Position numbers and translations under genes: made by a program. DNA of 60,000 nt from Tubulanus polymorphus (taxonomy: Eukaryota > Nemertea > Palaeonemertea > Tubulaniformes > Tubulanidae): positions 8,224,501 to 8,284,500 of the forward strand of contig NC_134031.1 of NCBI RefSeq assembly GCF_964204645.1. The letters run 5' to 3'. Below the pieces are notes generated by a model that was not told where the DNA came from, made no database searches, and worked only from the letters and a program-made list of their open reading frames with translations. Positions 48,448 through 58,228 of the stretch are shown piece by piece; positions within the stretch are counted from its first letter, which is position 1; every line of letters starts with the position of its first letter.

Positions 48448-51394
48448 TAGGGGACCAGGGACACCATGCCCACTTGGGAAGTAGTTTCAGAAGCTCAACA
48501 ATCTAACAATTTCAATATTCAACGCCCCATCCAATCCTTGAAAAAATCCAATGACCTTGAAACTCACCACAATCATAGAAAATGTCAGCAGTTACAATTT
48601 TGTAATTGATTGTGGTAACAAAATATCCCTAGGTACCAACATAATAAGGAAATACTAAGTTTTCTACTATTCAACGCCCCTTAGTGGCCATCTTGAATAA
48701 TTAATGTCCTTGAAACTCACCACAATCATAGACCATGTCATGAGCTACAACTTTCCACTTGATTGTGATAAAAAAATATGCATAGGTACGAATATAATAT
48801 AGAAATACTAAGTTTATGTATTGTTCAACACCCCCGGGTGGCCATATACAAAAACCAATGACAAAATCTCACCACGATCATAGACCATGTCATGAGCTAC
48901 AACTTTCCAATTATGTGGTAACAAAATTTGCTTAAGTATCAATTTAATGTGGAAAAACTTTTTTCCACCTACGAATGAGTACTGATGACACCAAGATGGC
49001 TGCCAATTGCCTGATCAAATATACCTGTCTCAGGTATAAATGATCCTTTTCCAAAGAATACCCATCCAAAATTGGATGAAAAATGGCAAACCATTAGGAA
49101 GCAACAGGACTCAGAATTCAGGCCAAAATTTTGACATTTTGGAAAACAAAACTAGGGGTCCAGGCACACCATGCCCACTTGGGAAATGGTTTCAAATGCT
49201 CAACAATCTAACAATTTCAATATTCAACGCCCCCTGGTGACCATTTACAAAAACCAACGACCTTGAAACTCACCAAAATCATAGAACATGTCAGCAGCTA
49301 CGACTTTGTAATTGATTGTGATAACAAAATATGCCTCGTTACCAATTTAATATGAAAATACTAAGTCATTCTACTATTCAACGCCCCCTGGTGACCATAT
49401 TCAAAACCCAATGACCTCGAAACTCACCACAATCATAGAACATGTCATGAACTACAACTTTGCAATTGATCATGGTAACAAAATATGCCTAGGTACCAAT
49501 ATAAAAAGGAAATACTAAGTTATTCTACTATTCAACGCCCCCTGGTGACCATATAGAAAAACTAATGTCCTTAGAACTCACAACAATCATAGATGATGTC
49601 ATGAGCTACAACTTTCCAATTGATTGTGGTTACAAAATATGCATAGGTACGAATATAATAAAGAAATGCTAAGATATTGTATTATTCAACGCCCCCTGAT
49701 GGCCATATACGAAATCCAATTACCTTGAAACTCACCACAATCATAGAACACGTTATGAGCTACAACTTTCTAATTGATTGTGGTAGCAAAATACGCTTAG
49801 GTATCAATATAATGTGGAAAAACTTTTTCCCACTTACGAATGAGTACTGGTGACACCAAGATGGCCGCCAATTGCGTCATAATTGGCTGATGAAAAATAC
49901 CTGTCTGAGGTATAAAACATCCCTTTCCAAAGAATACCCATCGCAAATTGCAATGAGAAATGGTAAACCAGTAGGAAGCTACAGGACTCAGAATTCGGGC
50001 AAAAATTAACATTTTTGGGCACTAAAAAGGTCATAGGACGGCCATCTTGAGTCCGACCGACCCAATTTTTGTTTCGTTGATGGGCCCTGGGAGGATTCAT
50101 ATATATCCGAAAGATCAAGTTAATTGATCGAAGCGTCTTCAAAATACCCTCAAAAAGTTCAAAAATGTGTAAAAAGTGCTGATTTTGGCGAACAACAATG
50201 GCTGCCAGTCAGCCATCTTGATTCTGACAGGGCCAGTTTTTGGGCTGAAGATGTGTCTAGGGTAGATACACGTGTAACCCAAATATCAAGATGTTACCTT
50301 GAAGCGTCTTCAAAACTTCCCAAAATAACTGGATTCCGTCTACGGACGGACGAACGGACGGACAGACGACGGACGAAAAGTGAACGCAATAGCCCGCTGG
50401 GACTAAAGTCCCAAGTGGGCTAAAAAGCTCACAGGACAGCAATCTTGAGTCGACCCAATTTTCTCATGCTGATGGGCCCTTGGGGGGATACAAATACATA
50501 CGAATGCTCAAGGTAATTGATAAAAGCGTCTTCAAAATTTCCCTCGAAAACTTTGAATATGTGTAAAAAGTGCTGATTTTGGCGAACAACAATGGCTGTC
50601 AGCCGGCCATCTTGAATCTGACAGGGCCAGTTTTTGGGCTGAAGATGTGTCTAGGGTAGATACATGTATAAACCAATTATCAAGACATTACCATGAAGCG
50701 TCTTCAAAAGTTGACCTTGAAACTCACCACAATCATAGAACACGTTATGAGCGACAAGTTTCTAATTGATTGTGGTAACAAAATACGCTTAGGTAACAAT
50801 ATAATGTGGAAAAACTTTTTCCCACCTACATTGGGTACTGATGACACCGAGATGGCCGCCAATTGCGTCATAATTGGCTGATCAAAAATACCTGTCACAG
50901 GTATAAAACATCCCTTTCCAAAGAATACCCATCACAAATTGCAATGAGATATGGCAAACCAGTAGGGAGCTACAGATCTCAGAATTCGGGCCAAAATTGA
51001 CATTTTTGGGCACTAAAAAGGTCATAGGACGGTCATCTTGATTCCGATCGACCCAGTTTTTGTTGTGCTGATGAGCCCTTGGGGAATTCGAATAAACGCA
51101 TAAGATCAAGGTAATTGATCAAAGCGTCTTCAAAATTTTCCTCAAAAAGTTCAATGTGTAAAAAGTGTTGATTTTGGCGAAAAACAATGGCTGCCAGTCG
51201 GCCATCTTGATTCTGACAGGGCCAGTTTTTGGGCTGAAGATGTGTCTAGGGTAGATACATGTGTAACTTAAATATCAAGACATTACATTGAAGCGTCTTC
51301 AAAACTTCCCAAAATAACTGGATTCCGTTATTCCGGACGGATGAAAAGTGAACGCAATAGCCCGCTGGGACCAAAGTCCCAAGTGGGCTAAAAA
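48448..51394 (+). mobile_element. Nested and composite pearl/Helentron-like cluster
   Basis: Outer copy 48448-49150 is cut in its body and resumes at about 50424 (GCTCACAGGACAGCAATC). Between them lies the complete copy 49152-50422. A headless third piece starts inside a core unit at about 50707 and ends with the hairpin at 51357-51391. The cluster lies upstream of the CEP350 start codon. Confidence 0.78.
49152..50422 (+). mobile_element. Pearl/Helentron-like element, intact nested copy (4 core units)
   Basis: Core units near 49225, 49379, 49537 and 49688, then the body, a (GACG)n stretch near 50343-50372 and the hairpin AGCCCGCTGGGACT..AGTCCCAAGTGGGCT. It is inserted between A and A of another copy, with no clear target duplication. 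Confidence 0.85.
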
Positions 51395-52379
51395 CTAAGA
51401 GATATCATCATCAAATTTGTTTATTTTGCACATCTGGTCTTCTTAAAGTGATAAAATCTTTAGCAATCACCAGAGCAGAGGGGGTATTTTGAATAAAATA
51501 TGCCCTTTCATGCGTGTTCAGCCCTCATTTCAATTGATGACGTCACTAACACACTGCATGGAATGACTGATGATAGTTTGTTTTAGTAGTAAAGGCATTA
51601 AACTAACTGGTGTTGTGCGATGAATTCACCATCTATCGTTAAAGTTAAGAAACAAGTCAACCGTACCAGTACGGTTTTGACAGGCAAGTGATGGGAGATA
51701 TCGAACGTACCAGTACATTTTTGGCAGGAAATAAGATAATTAGTATTTTCATGTGATTGAATTATAACTTCCCATTCTCATGGGGTTTCTTTGATATTTA
51801 CTAAAGCTTATTCTATAGAACGCTTAGTAGCCACGGGAGAGAAGCCACGGTAGTTAGGAATGATCCATGGTTTGGCAGCTAAACTAGACAGAGTCTCTTG
51901 CTTATTGTTTCCATTCTGGCTATTTAGAAGAATATTTGAATAGTTGACGTCCCTCCAAAATTGGGAAAACAGGAAAATAGGAATGATCCAACATCTGGCA
52001 ATCAAACTAAACCTACAGGCCATTTAGAATGCTATTTGACAAACAGTGAGAACTTCTGAAAACCATATCCTGTACTTTTTATTGTTTTTATTTCAAAAAT
52101 AATAAAAGGCCGGCCTGGTGGAAATATATCAAATTTTATACGTTTCGATGGAAAAAACAAAAATAAAATGCTGCCCGCCGGGTCACTTTTGGGCATACAG
52201 TTTTCCTTCATAAATGAGAAACAAGGTATCATATTTTTTGGCCTAATTCATAAATTTTTTACTTCGATGAAATTAAAAAATCCTGAACCAAAATACTGTT
52301 TTTTTAGTTAGGATCTGCGAAGATCCGTGAGTTTACTGGAAAATGCAATAATGCCCGGAGCAACCACATATGACAGGAA

Positions 52380-53285
52380 AGGGTTTACAATATTTCAATA
52401 GTAACGCCCCAGATTAACATACAGACACACTAGTGACCTTGATTGAAATTAATCAGAATGATAGAAAATGGGCTTCAACCTAGAAATTGAACATGGTAAC
52501 AAAATATATGTAGGTTATAATGTAAATTGCAATCTATTTCCTAAGGGTTTTTCATGGTGCACTTCAACTAAAACAAGAGGCCCACATTCCTTCATCCATG
52601 ATGCAGTAGCAGTGAAGTTATTCAGTTGTTATGAAATGGGGGTTTTACAGTATAGTTTCAACGTCAAAATGTATATCTTATGATTATCAGTAAAATAACA
52701 TTTGTAATAGATACTCTATTGATTTAGTAATAACATACTTTGGAGAAAGATAATGAACATCACCATAGTTTTCCTCAAAAAGCGTTTTCCACCTACAAAT
52801 GAGTACTGATGACACTAAGATGAACTCTTTTCATAGAAGCCACACAAATTTCCATGAAAAATGGCAAATAGGAATTAAGAAGCAACAGGTCTCAGAATTC
52901 AGGCAAAAATTGACATTTTTGGGCAAAAAAAAACAAGGTGGCCATCAGCAGTCTGATTGACCCAATTTTTCTCATGCTGATGGGCCCTTCGGGGGATACA
53001 AATATATGTAAAAGATCAGGATAATTTATCGAAGAGTCTTCAAATTTCCCTCTAAAACTTCAAAAATGTGTAAAAAGTGTTAATTTTGGCGATAACAATA
53101 GCTGCCAGTCGGCCATTTTGAATCTGATCAGGCCAATTTTCAGGTAGAATATTATCTTTGGTAGCTACATGTATAAACCAATATGAAGCCAATCCATAGA
53201 AGCATCTTCAAAACTCCCCAAGATAGCTGGTTTCTGTCTACGGACAGATGTCGGACGAAAAGTGAACGCAATAGCCCTCTGGATT
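52380..53285 (+). mobile_element. Diverged pearl/Helentron-like element
   Basis: An old copy: degraded core near 52395-52520, body from about 52770 (CACCTACAAATGAGTACTGAT) to the GACAGATGTCGGACGAAAAG stretch and AATAGCCC at 53270. The hairpin is damaged. Confidence 0.6.
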
Positions 53286-53574
53286 AAAAACCGCAGTCAT
53301 CAAAATTTCTAAAATAGATTACAGCCAGGGAAACATAAATCTATCATGAACATAGGCACTCTGATTGGGCCTGTTCTAAATTTGGCTAGTTCCAGGTACA
53401 GACCCATTTAGAAGGGTCCCAACAAGTGACAGTGTGAACGCAGCTCAAGTGAAACTACGATCGGTTTTCTTAACACTTTTCGGTTCTGATCATTTTTCAA
53501 ATGTAGTATGTTAATAGCTACTACGATGAACGAAGAAAAAAACATGTAAATAGTAAATAGTAGAATATACTTAC

Positions 53575-53649
53575 AACCGAGTGTGTTACGATCATCTGAC
53601 CTCATAAGATGGTGATACCCTAAACGTGACATCTCTACAACAGTTCACT
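53575..53649 (-). CDS. Possible 5' exon of CEP350 or another gene
   Basis: ATG at 53632 opens MSRLGYHHLMRSDDRNTLG and ends at a strong donor T|GTAAGTAT, phase 1. Spliced to the AAG acceptor at 47223 it would read in frame into MSEPKND of CEP350. Spliced to the nearer TAG acceptor (47227) it would stop at once and act as an upstream ORF. RNA would decide. Confidence 0.3.
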
Positions 53650-54186
53650 CTAAAAATATCATGATTAAATGATGATTAACAATTGCAGTTCACACTTCAC
53701 CATTTAGCTAGTATTCATTCAACACAAGTGATTCAACAAATTTACCTCACAACCAGTTTGTTTCCAAGGGTTTGATCAAAAGTATACTTGAACATTCAAA
53801 GTTATAAAGTTATGCAAGTAGATCGACTACGTGTATGACTAGCCAAAGGTTTAATTTGAATCCTTGAAGATTCAGTTTAAAATTACATTACATTTACATT
53901 CGCAATTTAATTCAATTAGGTTTACAGGTGTTACAGGAGGCCCTTGATCTTATGATCCATCTCCCCATCCACCCTTGATGTTATGATGGAACTCATGATG
54001 AAACCTTCTCTTAATCCACTGGAGCTATTAAATGCAGTGGTCTCTTTACGGTGCTCAATTAATTCAGAGGACGGGAAGATAGCTTTAAACAAAATAATGC
54101 GCTGTCAGTAAAATGTCCACTTCCTTATTCTACAGACAGACCCAGGGCACCTGGAAGACATTCCTTTCAAGATAAATCCCTTTCAA

Positions 54187-54370
54187 TAAATCAACATCCC
54201 CTGGGTCCAGTTCCACAGTTCTGAGTTAAGATTTGACCCTGGGTTAAAACATTGAAAATGAACTAACTTTAACTGAGAGTTAACTCACAACTGTGGAACT
54301 GGTTCCTGGTGAACAAACCAATGACCTTGAAACCCACGACAATCATAGAATATAGCTGCCAAGCAGAGAT
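54187..54370 (+). mobile_element. Pearl core fragment split by a small palindromic insert
   Basis: ATCAACATCCCCTG and GTGAACAAACCAATGACC are the two halves of one core unit. They are separated by an insert of about 100 bp (54204-54305) with inverted ends CCAGTTCCACAGTT and AACTGTGGAACTGG. CCTG(G) appears on both sides. Confidence 0.65.
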
Positions 54371-54899
54371 GACGGGTTTTCTGCAAAGCCATTCAGAAAG
54401 ATGGGAATTGTAGTAAATTGAAATATTGATACATAGAATAAAATGCATTGACAGATTCGAACCTAATATGCTACCACTGTGTAAACGTAAAATATGATCA
54501 GCTTTGAAACCGAACATACGCGGACGTACAATCAACAAATATTAATTTATTTGACCAGGCATTTATTTTGGCATTCAAACATCATGATACTGTATTATCA
54601 CCATGCTTAAAAATGGATCTGTCCTATTAAGATCTCATCTTAAGCACCTGCTGAGTCGATAGATTGAGTGAATTTACAGATAAGAACGTATTATGATTTA
54701 GAATAGATTTAAGAAGTTCATGTTTTTATTGAAATATTTGAATAAATACATATATTGTAGTGTAGATTCAATCAATAAATTATGAATTGATCTGGTCTGG
54801 GTTTCCGGCTGATGTTGATTTTGGCTTTTATGGATTACAAATTCTATAGTGATAAACAATTGATACCTGCAACATGTGTGTAAATCAAACCTATTCCAC

Positions 54900-55110
54900 T
54901 AGTTGCGTGTGTTTCCTAATAAACGGGAAAGTCACTCTTGATCTGAGTTATTAGAAAAATAATGTTCATTTAGTTATAGAAATTCATTGCCTTTTTGGAA
55001 ATTCTGTAATAATATTTGTTCTGTCCTAATTTTTATTACTGTATGAACCAATGATATGCTTTGTAAATATGATGTAATAAAATAAATTTGAATTTGAATT
55101 AAATTTGAAC
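54900..55110 (+). mobile_element. Probable LINE 3' tail
   Basis: Ends AATAAAATAAATTTGAATTT followed by further TTGAATT-type units, the simple-repeat tail typical of CR1/L2-like elements. No coding part left. Confidence 0.4.
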
Positions 55111-55299
55111 ATGAGAATCAAGCATAACTTGTGTTTTTTCAACTTGTCTTTTGTTCCAGAGTTTCAATTACAATCAAATCCAAATTGGCTAAAAAGTACA
55201 TAGGACTAAATGAAATGAACCGTTAGTTACTGCAAACCTATTCCAGTGTTATGTCGATCGTGTTGAATCACTTTCCTTGGGTTGAAAGAATCAGATCTT

Positions 55300-55403
55300 C
55301 TATGGTGCAACATCGGTCGAAGAGAGATATCTTGGTGTTGACTGTCCTTGACCATCTAACTGCATGCGTTTGACATTGGAATCAGCCATTATACCCATTT
55401 GAA
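55300..55403 (-). CDS. Possible last exon of an unidentified minus-strand gene
   Basis: Acceptor ATTTTGCAG, then a frame reading QMGIMADSNVKRMQL and STPRYLSSTDVAP to a TAG stop at 55300-55302, phase 1 in. An AATAAA lies about 265 bp downstream (near 55034, minus). Protein not recognised. A frame from the ATG at 57147 with a donor at about 57000 would join in phase, but that match is one in three by chance. Confidence 0.35.
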
Positions 55404-55785
55404 CTGCAAAATATTCATACAACATGAAAACCTACAGTACATGTATAAAGTAATCAAACTTTCACCGATGTTGGATATTTGAATGAACGTTGGGCTTATT
55501 TCAGTATTCTAAAGCAGGAAATAATAAGCTCAATCAATAGGCCCTATTCCCATTGGAACAATCGTATAATGCGTACGCTGTACTGTACACTTATCAGTCA
55601 AGAATGGAGAAATCGGTATACCAAACCTACGAACAGCAAAATGTACAGGCCTACAATGATTTCTGGTATACAAGCCGTGACCACATTGACTATTAATGTC
55701 AGCAGGTCAGAGAAGGCCTGGCCAAATTTAATCACATGGCTCAAATCAATTAGCCTTTTCTGGTGTAAATACTTCACTGTATTGT

Positions 55786-55949
55786 GGGATCATTCATTTA
55801 TTACGTACGCATAAGGGGAGGGGGGAGGTGTCAGGGCAATTACGTACTGTAATGCTTAATGTACATGAAAAAATGGCAGATTTTGCGTACAGAGGGAGAG
55901 GGGGTTGAAAAATTCAAATTTTATGCGTACGTAGTAAATGAATGATCCC
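55786..55949. mobile_element. MITE with GGGATCATTCATTTATTACG ends (164 bp)
   Basis: Inverted ends of about 26 bp (55786-55811, 55924-55949), GC-rich purine tracts inside. This is the common GGG.CATTCAT..ATTACGTA type of invertebrate MITE. A degraded relative lies at 57437-57560. Confidence 0.85.
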
Positions 55950-56127
55950 TGTTTTAAAAATAGGCCTATCGAGTGAATTAGTACATAGACTGAATTAGAC
56001 TTTAGGCTAGTCCTGGCCAAATCCTATCCATGTTATAATTGCACCAGTTATAGTAACATCACTGTAGAGCCGACGAGAGGGAAAAAGTTGTGTTTGTAGT
56101 ACATAGGCATGGTAGGCTTGTCGTACT

Positions 56128-56595
56128 CACTTAATACCCGGTACTTAAAAGGCTGTTGTTACCTGTACGTGACTGTACGGTGATTTCTACAGGTTAGCCG
56201 TATGTGAGTATGTTGACGCTCAGACTTGCAATATTGGGATTCGAAACCAAACGAAAAAAAAATCCAGTTGTAGTCCAGTGATTTACCCACTGTGCCACAG
56301 AACGTAACTGCAGGGTGGATGAAATTTGATTTACAAATAGCCTAGCCTCACCTAACCCAAACTCTATTCTTTCACGCATGCACGTTTGCAGATTATAGGA
56401 ACTCACGGCCTTTTTAGGGAACTCACGTACGGTTAACCTGTGGATATCACCGTACAGTCACTAGCACGTACGGGTAACAACTTCGTACTTAAAAAATGGT
56501 ATTGGCTACTAGGAACTCACGTACGGTTAACCTGTGGAGATCACCATACAGTCACGTACCAGTAACAACTACGTACTTACTGGTATTGGCTACTA
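56128..56595. repeat. Repeated unit of about 90 bp, two direct and one inverted copy
   Basis: GGAACTCACGTACGGTTAAC occurs at about 56407 and 56513 in direct orientation. An inverted version with TGTACGTGACTGTACGGTGA lies at about 56163-56182. A SINE-like piece separates the inverted copy from the others. Sequence is rich in GTAC and ACGT. Confidence 0.75.
56236..56304 (-). mobile_element. tRNA-derived SINE head
   Basis: On the minus strand TGGCACAGTGG matches the A-box consensus and GGTTTCGAATCCC the B box with one extra T, about 40 bases apart, with a tRNA-like CTGGACTACAACTGGA arm between. Not a working tRNA, as the acceptor stem does not close. Confidence 0.65.
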
Positions 56596-57139
56596 TATAA
56601 TAGGCCTATAGACAAATAAATACCCGTACTGCGGTAGGCTTTCTTAGCTTCCACACTTCACAACCGAACCAACTGACCAACCAGTATATTTATTCCCAGT
56701 ACGCACCAACCGGCACAGGCCTAACACTGTTTGTCAACTGTGTGTACCGTAGTAGGCTATCGATAATCACCTGATACTTTTCTGTCGTTTGTTTTCTCTC
56801 TGAGACGAACGTAATTCTAGCAGCCCTCCGCAACTCAACGACCTTGATTTAAACTTGATCAATTCAAAATCTGTTTATTGACGCTTTTGGTTACATGAAC
56901 TGATCAGCAATATACTTAAATGAAATAACCGGAATAACAAGAAATAAAAAATATTAAAGAGGTAACAAACAAATGCCCGTAAACCTGTCAGACACACGAA
57001 CGCCGGACTCGTAAACTCTTGGACTCGGACCCGCTGAGCAATAAATTCATAATATTGACTTTGAAATTGATTGTGGAGAAGAGAGGGAATAATTCGATAG
57101 CTCTTCCTCATAAAGAAGAGAGAAATTTCGGAAAGAAAA

Positions 57140-57296
57140 CACAACATGGCTACTAATTGAACGGAGCCAAATTTCCGATGTTTTCGGCTCGACAGTGCCT
57201 TTATAACGTGGATTTATCAAAATTCTCATGCAGTATCTGGAGATTGAAGTGAGCTGAAGGATATCATACGGATTGTATCGGCGACAGCGGTCAGGT
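57140..57296 (+). other. Possible plus-strand 5' exon / bidirectional promoter region
   Basis: A GC-richer stretch ends in CGGTCAG|GTAAGG, a strong donor, with no long frame upstream, as a non-coding first exon would look. On the other strand an ATG in a good context (GCCATGT, 57147) opens a 90-codon frame. Both signs are weak; no partner exon was seen within the window. Confidence 0.3.
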
Positions 57297-58228
57297 AAGG
57301 AAGCCTTTACACTTTTAACAAAAACTGTGTGGAAAAGGGAAAAAAAAATAATAATAATCACGCGAAAACGAAGGACGAATGTCAAGGACTACAATTTTGC
57401 AATTCAGTGAAGGCTTTTTGCAATCTTTCAAAGCAGGGGACCATCCATTTAGTACGTATGCACGATAGGGGAGAGGGGGTCTGTGAAAATGCATACAAAT
57501 GCGTAAAGGGGAGGGAGGGGGGTACGTGCCTCTGCATACGGTACGCACCTAATAATCATTTTTGCTCTTTATTTCAAGTTAAAAACTAGAAAGCAATGTT
57601 CTAAGAGGATGTCGTACGTACATAAAAAGGTAATTCTGTCATTTTCTCGGGAGTACGTTGTTATGTATATCCAAGTACGTCTATTTACGACGGGAGATTT
57701 TCAAAATTTTATTTTGTTCAAGATCACATCCTTTAGGTATCTCATCATTCACACCTTAAATCACTGAATGCCTTTTAAAAGCAGATAAATTACAGCGACA
57801 ATAAAACTCATAGAAAGTGAAGAAAATGGTTGTATCTTAGCATACTCAAACTTTAATGAAAATCTCTTCTAAAATATTACAATATCTTTTCTCTGTTAGT
57901 TTAGAAGTTTCTGAGTTGAAGAAGAGTTTTTAGCAATCCCTCAATTCATTGCAAAATGGATATAAAAACGTTGGTTTATCAACTGAGTCTCAATTATTCA
58001 GACTCAGTTTCACTGGTCGTATCAATACCAAATTGAGATATGTGCTAAAAAGTTTATCCCAAAAAAACCCATGTCAGACATAGACTGTAACAAATGCTCT
58101 CTTTGCAACTCTTTATTCTGTAATTTCGTTAATAATCAGCTGATCTACCTTTATTGTGCATTAATTTGTTCAGTAAGGATTTTGCATCCAGAAATAAACT
58201 CTAGTTTATATATATGTATATATAAACT

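Noticed and set aside
50124-50423. 99-codon open frame with EASSKYPQK..DFGEQQWLP, and similar frames at 4345, 27148 and 37460
   Set aside because: The frames lie in the body of the same non-coding repeat and are not kept open in all copies.
55479-55814. 111-codon plus frame MNERWAYFSILKQEI
   Set aside because: No recognisable pattern, and its end overlaps the MITE at 55786.
56875-57147. 90-codon minus frame MLCFLSEISLFF, ending in an AATAAA that includes its stop
   Set aside because: Not recognised; kept only as part of the weak second-gene idea.
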